Shown: piece by piece, positions 8,541 through 18,500 of the stretch
Layout: each line of letters opens with the position of its first letter
How positions within the stretch are numbered: the stretch's first letter is position 1
Assembly (NCBI GenBank): GCA_965222995.1
Contig: OZ244977.1
Span: forward strand, 2,542,001-2,606,000
Direction of reading: 5' to 3'
DNA length: 64,000 bases
Origin: SB11 sp965222995
GTDB taxonomy: Bacteria; Bacteroidota; Bacteroidia; UBA8524
Translations under genes and position numbers: made by a program
Notes under the pieces: model-generated
Seen by the model: the letters and a program-made list of their open reading frames with translations, nothing else
What the model was told of the DNA's origin: nothing
Databases searched by the model: none

Positions 8541-9437
8541 ATGACTGCATCAACTGCAACATTATCAGGCTGGTCTGCTCCTAGGGAGTTAACAGACCGC
8601 GCTACCCGTAACATGCCTGCTTTGGCAACTAACGGAGGAACAATTTGTATGGCTTGGAGAGGCTTAGGACAAGACAATATTTGGGTATCTGTCTCTGACG
8701 ACAACGGCCATACCTGGTCTTCTCAACAAGAACTTAGAGACCGCTCTACACGCAATGCTCCGGCTTTGTGTGTTGTAAATGGCAGATTTATTATGGCTTG
8801 GAGAGGTACAGGACAAGATAATATCTGGACTTCATACTCTGAAGACGGATTAAACTGGAGCCCTCAAGTTGAGCTAAAAGACCGCTCAACAACTCAAAAT
8901 CCATCTTTAGCTGGTGTTGACGGACACGGAGCTGTAATGGCTTGGAGAGGTTCGGGACAAGCTAACATCTGGATTTCACGCTCAGATGATGGTATTAACT
9001 GGAGCCCACAAGAAGAATTAAGAGATAGAGCTACACAAAGTGGCCCTGCGGTTACAGGTACAGCTACCCAAGGTGGTTTGTATGCTATGCTTTGGAGAGG
9101 TTTAGACCAGGATAATCTGTGGACGTCAAACTCTGAAAACGGCACAAACTGGAGCCCACAACAAGAAATTACTACAAGTGCTACTGTAGACAGTCCGGGT
9201 TTAACCCATTCTGACCAATTGGGCGTATTCTATGCCGGGTGGCATGGGCTTAATGCACCAAACAATCCTAACATATTTGTTGCATGGTCTGAAAACGGTA
9301 TAGACTACTCACCACAAGTAGACACGGGTATGCAATCGCAAAACGGCCCGGCTTTAACACCGGCCGGTGGTGGTTTACTTATGGCTTTTAGAGGGCAAAA
9401 CAAAAACAACATATTTGTTGCTAATCTCAACTCGTAA
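8541..9437 (+). CDS. Six-bladed Asp-box (BNR-type) beta-propeller protein
   Basis: The 298-aa protein is built entirely from six repeats of about 47 aa. Each contains a MAWRGxGQDNIWxS strand, an Asp-box (SDDNGHTW, SEDGLNW, SDDGINW, SENGTNW, SENGIDY) and a SPQxELxDRxT linker. This is the pattern of six-bladed propellers of the sialidase and lectin type. The very regular tryptophan and arginine placement, and the lack of the sialidase FRIP motif and catalytic Tyr/Glu pair, favour a carbohydrate-binding propeller over an enzyme. There is no signal peptide or T9SS domain. A rho-independent terminator follows at once. Repeats 5 and 6 are the most diverged. It is co-oriented with the giant-protein genes but probably transcribed separately. 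Confidence 0.75.
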   Translation: MTASTATLSGWSAPRELTDRATRNMPALATNGGTICMAWRGLGQDNIWVSVSDDNGHTWSSQQELRDRSTRNAPALCVVNGRFIMAWRGTGQDNIWTSYSEDGLNWSPQVELKDRSTTQNPSLAGVDGHGAVMAWRGSGQANIWISRSDDGINWSPQEELRDRATQSGPAVTGTATQGGLYAMLWRGLDQDNLWTSNSENGTNWSPQQEITTSATVDSPGLTHSDQLGVFYAGWHGLNAPNNPNIFVAWSENGIDYSPQVDTGMQSQNGPALTPAGGGLLMAFRGQNKNNIFVANLNS

Positions 9438-9455
9438 ATCAAAAAAGGGTGCAAG

Positions 9456-9482
9456 GGAGGCTTAAATTAAGCCTCCTTTTTT
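9456..9482 (+). terminator. Rho-independent terminator
   Basis: GGAGGCTTAA pairs with TTAAGCCTCC (9456-9465 with 9467-9476), followed by a run of seven T. It is 19 bases after the stop of the Asp-box propeller gene and would separate it from the following genes. Confidence 0.8.
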
Positions 9483-9530
9483 TAAATTAAATTCCATAAT
9501 CGTTAGTTAGTTAATCATTAAAAATAACTC

Positions 9531-9561
9531 TTGCTTTGATGGAATCTTTTATAAATATTTG
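9531..9561 (+). promoter_or_regulatory. Candidate Bacteroidota promoter
   Basis: TTG at 9531-9533 and AATATTTG at 9554-9561 are separated by 20 bases, close to the Bacteroidota consensus (TTTG, 19-20 bases, TAnnTTTG). It lies 40 bases upstream of the 110-aa gene start. The match is imperfect at the first base of the -7 element. Confidence 0.35.
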
Positions 9562-9601
9562 TCTCAATTAAATTATCAATTCATATAAATAAACTATCAT
9601 T

Positions 9602-9934
9602 ATGTCAACTACTTATCCTTACACACAAGAAGCCATGTTAGTTAACAGTGTTACATCAACAACTGTTATTTCAATTCAAGGCGGAATGCAAGTAGCAACA
9701 GTAACTTTTGCTAATGCAGCAGGAACTCTTGGCGAGATTACATTATCACCGGTACAACCAACAGCCTCAAATGTTCAATACACTCGTGGCGAGCAGGTTT
9801 TACAGATTACGAACATTACTTTTAGAGCCGCCTTTGGTTTTGACCCCGGACAAGTAACTTGTGCAGGTTCAGCAACAGACCAAAATGGCAAAAACTCTAC
9901 GGCATTTAATGCCCAAATTTGTTCTTGGTCTTAA
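9602..9934 (+). CDS. Small beta-rich protein of unknown function
   Basis: The 110-aa protein has alternating hydrophobic and Thr/Ser residues throughout (TTVISIQGGMQVATVTFAN, then EQVLQITNITFRAAFGF) and two Cys near the C-terminus. It looks like a single small beta-sandwich. No signal peptide, membrane segment or catalytic motif is visible. It sits between the Asp-box propeller gene and the giant-protein genes, preceded by its own candidate promoter. Its composition resembles that of the giant proteins, which may indicate a structural or binding role. This is context-based inference only. Confidence 0.55.
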   Translation: MSTTYPYTQEAMLVNSVTSTTVISIQGGMQVATVTFANAAGTLGEITLSPVQPTASNVQYTRGEQVLQITNITFRAAFGFDPGQVTCAGSATDQNGKNSTAFNAQICSWS

Positions 9935-10012
9935 TTAATTGCCAAATTTTATTTTTTTGGAGGGGTATATTGTCAAAGATAAAATAACATTATTGCTTAT
10001 ATTTATGGCAAA

Positions 10013-10432
10013 ATGTTGATAGCAAAATCTTTTTTGGTTTGTCTATTTATTGCTGCGCCATTTATATCTCTCCATGAAAATAAATTAGGTACAGAAGGAG
10101 ACCCTCCTATTGTAGAAAAAGGATATAGCGGTAAACGCCATTTTGGTGACCTTACTACCCATTACTCAATAGGCCCAACAGGAAAAAATGTACAGTGCAC
10201 ATTGTATGTATCATCTGTATTAGCGGGTATTGAAGCCCTAAATTCAAGCAACCCAACTTATGATTTTGATGTTGAAGTAGGTTTAGGAAGTGCTTACGGC
10301 ACTTTGAAATTAAACTTGGTCGATTCACCGTTAATCTCAAAAATATCAGGAGATTTCATATATAGTGTCAGTGCAAACAACGACAGCTTCACTTTTAAAG
10401 GCGATTTAGTGGGCTGGTACTCTTCAAAATAA
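10013..10432 (+). CDS. Small protein with N-terminal signal peptide, unknown function
   Basis: The 139-aa protein starts with a hydrophobic segment (LIAKSFLVCLFIAAPFISL) that reads as a signal peptide. The remaining 115 residues are beta-rich (GLGSAYGTLKLNLVDSPLI, then DFIYSVSANNDSFTFKGDL) with one remaining Cys at about 63. It is in the same orientation as the 110-aa gene 78 bases upstream and the 1159-aa gene 116 bases downstream. It is the only protein in this group, from the propeller to the 2842-aa giant, that has an obvious export signal. I do not recognise the family. Confidence 0.55.
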   Translation: MLIAKSFLVCLFIAAPFISLHENKLGTEGDPPIVEKGYSGKRHFGDLTTHYSIGPTGKNVQCTLYVSSVLAGIEALNSSNPTYDFDVEVGLGSAYGTLKLNLVDSPLISKISGDFIYSVSANNDSFTFKGDLVGWYSSK

Positions 10433-10548
10433 ACAGTTAGCCTATTTAGCTTTTCACCTATCAGGTTCAGCTTAATACTAACATTGATTTCCCTCCCTTT
10501 TTATTCTCTTGTTCTTTATCATTTAGCATTAGTTGCATTTAAAAAATT

Positions 10549-13500
10549 ATGGCTGACCTAACATTCTCAAATAGTTCATCAGGCAATAGTGCCTTGTATA
10601 CAACGGCTGACGATAACGGCTGGTGTGCTTATTTATTAGCAAAAGGGGTAACCGGACCTACGGATGGGAATATAACACTTAGTAATATGCCTGACTATAA
10701 CGGGTATTTGCTTTTTGCAACTGCTGCCCCAACTATAGACATTAATACTTTTGTAACTAATCTGTACACTTATTTAGGAAAGCTACAAACCTATCAGTCA
10801 GCCGCATTTGTTTGGTTAATAGCCCCCGATGATACTCCCAGCGACTCCAATGTGTTGCAACTAATACTCTCAAAACAAACAGGCGGATATTCAGTTTTGC
10901 AACCCATGAATTTCAATTTCGGGAATAACTTTTCTACACTTTTTATAAGCAATAACAATACTTCAGTAGCCATAGATACTGCTAACAATATTATAAACCT
11001 TAGCTCACCGCAAGGTGTTACAAATTTTTCATACCTACCCAATGCCATTCAGTCGTCAGCACAAATTCTATCAGGTCTTGAAATACCACTTACAGGTACA
11101 GGTAGGGGAAGAATACGTTTTACTTTCGGTTTTGACCACTCTACAGATTTTGAAGCATTTGATATTACCAACAAATACTTTTTTAACAATGAAACCAGTG
11201 GTGATTTAACTGAAATGAGTTATTCGCTGGCTGTACCGGGCAGCTTAAACGAATTAATAAAAGCGCAAGGAAGCATATACCCTTGCGACTTACTTAATAC
11301 CACCGGAACCAATACTTATTTTGCCCTATTGGGTGAAACGTACAATACCAACACCAAACAAAGTACACCCACAGTATTGTGTACTTATTACCTTACTAAT
11401 TTTGGATACCAGGTAAATATTGTACCCTATACTAATTTTACACAGTCAGGTACATCAAGCAATTACCCCACAGAAAACAGTGCATTATTTGTATTGAGTG
11501 AGCGTACCCTGGAAAGCGATGATGACTCATGGTATATGGTGCCTCAAGGTGGCTTTGCACTTACCCTTGATGATACTTATAAGCAAAATGTAGATGGCAA
11601 TGGGCAAATGCAATTAATGTGCGGTTTAGCCTCAACAGAAAGCATAAGTTTTACACCACAGTTTGTAAACAATAGCAACTCTATCACGGGCACGGGAGAC
11701 TGGCTTTATTTTGTTCCCAACCAAAACGCATTTGCACCGCAGTTTCCTGTAACAGCCACCAAAAATGTAGTGGGTAGCAATACCAAACAACAATGGCTTC
11801 AAAATACCTATGTAACTGCATGGGTAGGCATAGTTGAAGCAAATACTGCAAAAACAGCAGTAGTATACCATGCACAACCACAGGGTTCGTCGTTGTTTTC
11901 ACAATCATCAGATGCAAGTTCACCACTTTTTAACCATTTCACCACAGGTTCGGGAGTACTTTCAATGGCAAAACAAACCATTATTTTCCCATTAGTGCCC
12001 TATGGTTTAGCTACTGCAAACCCTGCAACGGGAGTAGACATTTCGTTGTTTGAAAAACAAATACTAAACCCCACCCGAAAAGCTACTATAGCAAAAATTG
12101 TCAGTGACGAAAATATACCCGCATCACCCACTGTTGAAGGCATTGAAGGTGCTGCAAGTACCAGTACCCCATCTACCAGCCCACAAGGTTTTTATATTGA
12201 TGTGAACAACCAGAACGGTGTTTGGGATACACTAAAGCTTGCCAGCAACCAGTTTTTAACTTCAGAGGGAACATTATCAAAAGTATTTAATTTAGAGTTT
12301 ACGCCTGCCAGCTCTACCCTACAGTCAGCACTTCAATCCAACCAACTTTTCTTGGTTATTTCATACAACAAAAAGCTTGATGATGGTTCGTATGTGCTAT
12401 CCAATTTCAGTAATGAAATGGAAATTGAAGAATGGCCTTTTAACCTTGATGTACCTAAAGACCCTGTAAATGGTAAATACAATAATGTTATTATTTTTAA
12501 ATTTTGCCACGGTGCACTTATAGACCGTGTACAAAACATACAAAACTGGAACTCTCCCGATGATTTTAACGACACAACAGAAAACGGCTTACCTAACCTT
12601 AGTATGTGGCTGCAAGACTACATACAAAAAGGAATGGACAAGTATACGGTGCAGGGAGATAAAGATTACCTTAAATTTTATGATATAGCTACAAACAGCA
12701 ATTGGCAGGGAATTATAGCACTGGGGGTAGATATTAGTGTGCAGGATTTCCCGCCTGAGTTACAAGGCCTATTAGCAGGTATTGATTTAAGCAGGTTTTA
12801 TGCCCACCATTTCGGGGTAGATATAAGTATAGTTAATAATGAAAGCGGCACTGTGGCAATGAAACCCACCAGTTCGCTTTTTGGGTTAATAGACTACGAA
12901 GACCAAACTTTTGAAAGCTTAGGAAGCAACCCCACAACCTACCAGCAACAAGCTCCCATTAACACTTCTGTAGACTATGATTTTACTGTACTGAAGCTAA
13001 AAGTAGTTTTTGTAAACAGCAAAATATATAACTACAACAGCTACTTGGCACTTACCGTAAACAAACTGTTTGGCGAGCAAGTAGATGCTACTAACAGAGA
13101 AAACTTACTGATACTTACGGGCACTTACGAAAATCACAACGGTGTACCCTCATACACGTTTGTAAATACCGGTGATAGTGTCCTGAAACTGGTAAACAAT
13201 AACATTATAACCGACGTAGAAATTGTAAAAGCAACATTTGTAACTATAGTTCAGCAAGATGGTACTTCAAGCAATAATGTACAAGCACAATTTGCATTCT
13301 GGGGCTTCATCAACTACAACAGCCTCAAAGGTTTTGATTTATTCTCTTTCGGGGCAGAAGAAAGTGCACCCGTTAACTACAGCGGGCTATCTTATTCAAA
13401 CCTGTACATAGACCTTTCATTCTCGTTAGATACACCAACCACCAAAACATTTACTTTCGATATAAGCCACATGGCTTTTGATATTGGGCAAAGTACCCCC

Positions 13501-14028
13501 CGCGAAGACAGTTTATACTCGCATTTCCCGTTACAGCTCAAAAGCATTACCACAGGAAACTCAGACAATACCCCAAAATCTCAGGGGTATTTAAATGTTG
13601 CCATCCCATCGCTACAACAGCAACAAGGTATAAGCGGCGAATGGTATGGGCTGGAATTTAACCTGAATATGGGTACACTGGGAGCCTTAGCTAGTACCGC
13701 AGGTTTCACCTCAACCTTTCTTATGGCTTGGGGTGTAGGAGCTACCGGAGCATGGGCAGGAGTACAACTCCCCGGGGTAAACCCACAAGCACCATCGTTT
13801 AGTTTACAAGGTGTTTTAAAACTTGATATTGGAACCATAATGCTTGAAAAAGCCACTGACACTACCAATACAGCTTATTTAATGAAGATAAACAACATAG
13901 CCCTTAAGCTATTTAGTTTATCATTCCCTTCAGGAGGGACTATCAGTTTCATGTTATTCGGAAATCCTGCCACCGATGCAAAACCGGAAAGTTTAGGATG
14001 GTACGGAGCTTATGTAAAAAATAGTTAA
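10549..14028 (+). CDS. Giant beta-rich protein 1 (1159 aa), unknown function
   Basis: The protein has no signal peptide, no membrane helix and no T9SS domain. It is rich in Asn, Thr, Ser and aromatic residues, with long alternating strands and few charged stretches. Several blocks look like separate beta-domains (about 1-150, 170-420, 430-640, 640-1159). The C-terminal part contains an amphipathic beta segment (LKLDIGTIMLEKA, then YLMKINNIALKLFSLSFP) and ends in LGWYGAYVKN. Similar amphipathic beta segments occur in the 2842-aa protein, so the two may be related. The next gene begins 9 bases after its stop, so the three large genes form one transcript. I can name no family with certainty. Confidence 0.75.
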   Translation: MADLTFSNSSSGNSALYTTADDNGWCAYLLAKGVTGPTDGNITLSNMPDYNGYLLFATAAPTIDINTFVTNLYTYLGKLQTYQSAAFVWLIAPDDTPSDSNVLQLILSKQTGGYSVLQPMNFNFGNNFSTLFISNNNTSVAIDTANNIINLSSPQGVTNFSYLPNAIQSSAQILSGLEIPLTGTGRGRIRFTFGFDHSTDFEAFDITNKYFFNNETSGDLTEMSYSLAVPGSLNELIKAQGSIYPCDLLNTTGTNTYFALLGETYNTNTKQSTPTVLCTYYLTNFGYQVNIVPYTNFTQSGTSSNYPTENSALFVLSERTLESDDDSWYMVPQGGFALTLDDTYKQNVDGNGQMQLMCGLASTESISFTPQFVNNSNSITGTGDWLYFVPNQNAFAPQFPVTATKNVVGSNTKQQWLQNTYVTAWVGIVEANTAKTAVVYHAQPQGSSLFSQSSDASSPLFNHFTTGSGVLSMAKQTIIFPLVPYGLATANPATGVDISLFEKQILNPTRKATIAKIVSDENIPASPTVEGIEGAASTSTPSTSPQGFYIDVNNQNGVWDTLKLASNQFLTSEGTLSKVFNLEFTPASSTLQSALQSNQLFLVISYNKKLDDGSYVLSNFSNEMEIEEWPFNLDVPKDPVNGKYNNVIIFKFCHGALIDRVQNIQNWNSPDDFNDTTENGLPNLSMWLQDYIQKGMDKYTVQGDKDYLKFYDIATNSNWQGIIALGVDISVQDFPPELQGLLAGIDLSRFYAHHFGVDISIVNNESGTVAMKPTSSLFGLIDYEDQTFESLGSNPTTYQQQAPINTSVDYDFTVLKLKVVFVNSKIYNYNSYLALTVNKLFGEQVDATNRENLLILTGTYENHNGVPSYTFVNTGDSVLKLVNNNIITDVEIVKATFVTIVQQDGTSSNNVQAQFAFWGFINYNSLKGFDLFSFGAEESAPVNYSGLSYSNLYIDLSFSLDTPTTKTFTFDISHMAFDIGQSTPREDSLYSHFPLQLKSITTGNSDNTPKSQGYLNVAIPSLQQQQGISGEWYGLEFNLNMGTLGALASTAGFTSTFLMAWGVGATGAWAGVQLPGVNPQAPSFSLQGVLKLDIGTIMLEKATDTTNTAYLMKINNIALKLFSLSFPSGGTISFMLFGNPATDAKPESLGWYGAYVKNS

Positions 14029-14037
14029 TCGCAAATT

Positions 14038-15525
14038 ATGTTTGAGACTTTAGCCGCAAAATTACTCGACGTTGTTGATGAAACCCAACGAACCCAATAT
14101 CAGGTATTTACCGGAGTTTTGTCAGATTATTTTGACACACAAGATGAGATAAGGGTTTATGTTACCAATACTAATGGTTTCGGGCATCAGGTTTCAACGG
14201 TAAACATTATGCTACGCCTTATAGGTTACGGTTACGATAAAGATATAACCTGTATATATGATGACAGGGGCGGTGATATACCTACCATATCAAAACTGGC
14301 AATACTGCTACCTCAGATAGTATTGAAAACAGGTGCACCGCCAGACCCTATTACCATTAACGGAGCAACTATATCTTTTCAACCCGTTTCAACATTCGAC
14401 CCTGGCACTACCGCTACAGTAGACTTTGGTATTACGGGAGGGTATGACGATGGCACCAACCTATCTACCACATACAAAACAAACTATTTTATTGTGTTGC
14501 AACCGTTTCAATGGAGCAAGGCAGCACAGGGCAATTCAATTTATAAAGGCACAGATAGAATTAACTTATTAAGTATTGAGGCTATAGGTGGAGTTCAATT
14601 TATGAATCGCGGGTTTTATATGAACGACCCTACCTTAAGCGATGCAGAATGGGATTTATATATGGATGACCCTGCGATAGGCTTACGGTGCGAATATGCT
14701 AACTATATACACGCTTTTGCCGAGGGTGATGACCCTGAAGAGAAAAAAATGAATTTATGCGGTGCTTATGGAATGACTGATGTGTATGGCGGACTTAAAA
14801 CACTGGTAACTACACCCGCATCATTATTATTTAACCTTACTACTTCAATATTATATGCCCAAACTACCGATGCAGAGTCTTTTGGTACCCGTACCCTTTT
14901 ATTGGTAATGGCTGATGTTTCTGACGATAGTTACGCAGAGCTACAAGATTATTTTAATGGCGAGGATATAGAAAATGCCGATGTGGTTGAATACCTCACT
15001 ACAAACGATGTAGCAAGCAGAGTTAAAATACTCACCTCTTTGGGAAATAAAGCTTTAGAGGATGCTATTGATGCTTTAGAAGACGGGCAGGTACTAATAG
15101 TAAGCCTACCCAACTTACCGCCCCCTATTTTCAACCAAATGATGTATATATCACAAATTCCTTTTGTGTTTGAGGGGAAAAACACGGCCAACCTAGCTAT
15201 AAACTTCAAAAACCCGTATTTCTATTTGGCTAAGGCATCGGCAGGAGTGTTGTACCCTACACTGCCTTTAGGTTCTGAGGGGACAAACCCTGTAGCAGCA
15301 GCCTCACAAACAGTTACCAATACTATGCAAACCATGCCCAGATTTTGGCCTGCCAGCCCCGCAGAATACCCTGCAAAACTATTGGGCGATTTTATCATAC
15401 AAAATAAAACACCTACAGATGTAAACTACCCCGCATACTTTAATGAAGTACAAGAGTTTTACCATAATGAAATGAATGACAAACTGTTTTTAAGCCTGAT
15501 GACATTTATTGCCACGCGAGCATAA
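14038..15525 (+). CDS. Possible GT-B-fold glycosyltransferase-like protein (495 aa)
   Basis: The 495-aa protein begins with a helix and then IRVYVTNTNGFGHQVSTVN. This is a first Rossmann strand followed by a GxGH-type loop and helix, as in many GT-B enzymes, with a second strand DITCIYDDRG. The C-terminal part repeats the Rossmann alternation (RTLLLVMADVS, then GQVLIVSLPN) and ends in PFVFEGKNTANLAINFKNPY. This resembles the sugar-nucleotide-binding helix region (GGxNTxxEAL-like) of GT-B C-terminal domains. Length fits the fold. There is no signal peptide. It lies between the two giant beta-rich genes with gaps of 9 and 30 bases, so it might glycosylate one of them. The fold call is my own reading and unverified. 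Confidence 0.45.
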   Translation: MFETLAAKLLDVVDETQRTQYQVFTGVLSDYFDTQDEIRVYVTNTNGFGHQVSTVNIMLRLIGYGYDKDITCIYDDRGGDIPTISKLAILLPQIVLKTGAPPDPITINGATISFQPVSTFDPGTTATVDFGITGGYDDGTNLSTTYKTNYFIVLQPFQWSKAAQGNSIYKGTDRINLLSIEAIGGVQFMNRGFYMNDPTLSDAEWDLYMDDPAIGLRCEYANYIHAFAEGDDPEEKKMNLCGAYGMTDVYGGLKTLVTTPASLLFNLTTSILYAQTTDAESFGTRTLLLVMADVSDDSYAELQDYFNGEDIENADVVEYLTTNDVASRVKILTSLGNKALEDAIDALEDGQVLIVSLPNLPPPIFNQMMYISQIPFVFEGKNTANLAINFKNPYFYLAKASAGVLYPTLPLGSEGTNPVAAASQTVTNTMQTMPRFWPASPAEYPAKLLGDFIIQNKTPTDVNYPAYFNEVQEFYHNEMNDKLFLSLMTFIATRA

Positions 15526-15555
15526 TTTTTTTACCCGCCCAAACCACAAACTACA

Positions 15556-18500
15556 ATGACGCAAGCCATAACACTTAAAAGCCTTTATCAAACTATACAA
15601 ACCCAAATACAAAATGGGTCGGGAACGTTTGACCTTGTCCCCGATGTATTAAGTACAGATAATATCGGTAAGTTCTACTCGGGCATTATTAGTTCGGGAA
15701 CACTTGAAATAACTGATGCCAAGCTAAACCCCGATACTTGGAGTGATGACTTAACAGAGTTTACTTTAACCGGAAACAGTACATCGTTTGGTATAGGCAA
15801 TATGCAGGTAACTTTTACTTTTAGTACTGATGATGTTGGGCTATCGTCAAATCTAGAGGCAATATTAAACAAAGGTACTTGGGCAATAAGTGGTATAGAT
15901 TGGTTTTCGCTTGCAGACCCGTTTATAGGTGTAAAGGTGTATGATAGTACTATGCCTGTGGTGGGCAATATCGGCGGAACGGTTAATATAAGTTCGGCAA
16001 TAAGTCTCACCTTACAAATGAGCTACCCTATAGCCCAAAATACCTGGCTGTTTCAGGGCAGTTTCAACTCACCCTACCCCAGCATATCCAATTTTTCACA
16101 ATTACTGGGCGGGGTAAACCTCAGCAACCAGCTTCCGCAACCCTTTAGCACACTAACCGATTTAGGGCTGAAAGAAATTGATATTATGTACGATTCGTCT
16201 GCATCAAGTGTAGGCTATATCAGTACAACAATCAGCACAGATGCCAGTTACCAATGGCAAATATTACCGGGTTTGGCAGTTACAGGTATTGGCATTAAAT
16301 CATTAATTACCAACCCTGCCAATTCACAAACCCGTGAGGTAGCCTTTACCATTACAGGTAGTTTCACCATTGGAGCACCGGACTCAAACACCTTGGTAGT
16401 TACGGCTACCGTACCCAATTTTAGTGCAACGGTAGATTTAACCGACGGTACTATTCAATTGGGAGATTTGCTCACTATGTTCTGGTCTGAGGCTTCCATA
16501 GACCTCAAATCAGAAATAACAAGGCTATACTTAGTAATTAACCCTACCTCAAAAGACTATACACTAAACTGTGCTATAACTACAGACTGGACTTTCTTTA
16601 CTATTACTACTCCTGATTTAAGCTTTAAAATGACAGGAATGTCATTAGACATAAGTAGCCAACAAGGGAGCGTAACAGGTAAAATTTCAGGAACATTCCA
16701 TATAGGTCCAACAACCCCTGATAGTGGCGTTGATTTAACCATTTTTGCCGGCTATGACGGTAAAGCTTGGAGTTTTGGAGCCAGTACAGGAAAAGACCAA
16801 ACAATTTCACTGGGAGACATTGCCACTACCTTTTTAGGAGCTTTTGGGTTAGATAATATACCCTCATGGGTAACCGATAATTTGCCTGATATAAGCAATG
16901 TAAGCTTTTTGGCTACCGTACCTGATGATAAAGAAAAGTCTTCATCTTACAATATTAAAGGAGATGTAGACTGGCATTTACAGTATGGTAGTTTTGATTT
17001 ACAGTTAGATGCTAGTGTAGATATTACTTATGATAAAACAGCCTCAGGAACAATAACAGGTACCGCGGATGCAAGTGAGATGCTAGGGCTTACTTTTATT
17101 GTAGGTTACAAATTTGGTGATGCTGATACTGAGGTATATCTAACCATTCCTCAGTTCTCCAGCACAATAACATATACCAGTAATACTGACTATGATAAAA
17201 TAGATATAAAATTTACCAAAATATCTCTTGGTGAACTCATAAGCACATTTGTAGGCATCTTTAGCCCGGGTTTTTCACTATCATCGCCATGGAATGTACT
17301 AAACAGTATAGATTTATCAGGCTTAGAATTTACTTACACCCGATACAAAGATTCATCAAAAAGCAAAATTGAAGCTACCATACCTATAAAACTTAATTTA
17401 GGGTTTATAGACATTGAATCAATAAAAATAACTAAAGACGGTTCGTCAAGTGGAGGTAGCGGAGTATACATGTATATAGAGGGTACTTTCTTAGGCTTAC
17501 CTATTGAAAACGACTCTCCACTGCAAAAAGACGGTAAAGGAAGCGATGTAACCAATATGCCAGCCGTACCGGGCATGGGAAGCCAGTTCTTCGATTTGCA
17601 ACTGCTTGCCATGGGTCAGCATGTATCCATGTATAATGTGGGTGATATTGAGTCGGTAGATGCTGCTATAACAGCACTGGGAAATGCCTTCACCACCACA
17701 TCAGACCCTAACTCAACAAAAGTACCCGTTCCGGGTTCTACCACCACAACAGGTGCGTTGGTTTTTGACCAAAACAGTAAATGGCTTATAGGGGCAGATT
17801 TTACCGTTGCTAAATTTTACCGTTTAGCCGCCGTATTTAACGACCCAAACATGTACGGGTTATTAATAGGTATAAGCAAAGATGCTGAGTACTTTAAAAA
17901 CCTGCAGTTTGAGATTTTATATAAGAAAATAAGCGAATCGGTAGGGGTTTACCAAATTGACTTACAGTTGCCTGATGAATTTCGCCATTTAGAGTTTGGA
18001 GAGGTTTCCATTACCCTACCCAATGTAAGCATTAAGATATATACCAACGGTAATTTCTATCTCGATTTTGGTTTCCCAGCCAGCATTACAGACTTTTCAC
18101 GCTCGTTTTCGGTACAGGTATTTCCGTTTTTAGGGTTCGGAGGGTTTTACTTCGGTTACCTTAGCGGAGCAACATCCACCAGTGTACCTACTACCACTTG
18201 TGGAGTGTTTAACCCAGTGATAGAACTGGGCTTAGGTTTATCATTAGGGGTAGGAAAAACTATTGACGAAGGAATACTAAAAGCAGGGCTTTCGCTTACA
18301 GCAGTAGGTATTTTCCAAGGAGTACTAGGCTTTTTCAGAGCGAACTCAGATTTGCAAACCAGCGATGCCACTTACTATAAAATAGAAGGTACTTTTGGGC
18401 TTACGGGACATATTTACGGTGAGGTAAATTTTGCCATCATATCTGCCAAGTTAGATATAATGGCGTATGCTTATGTTACCATTACTATTGAGAGTTACAA

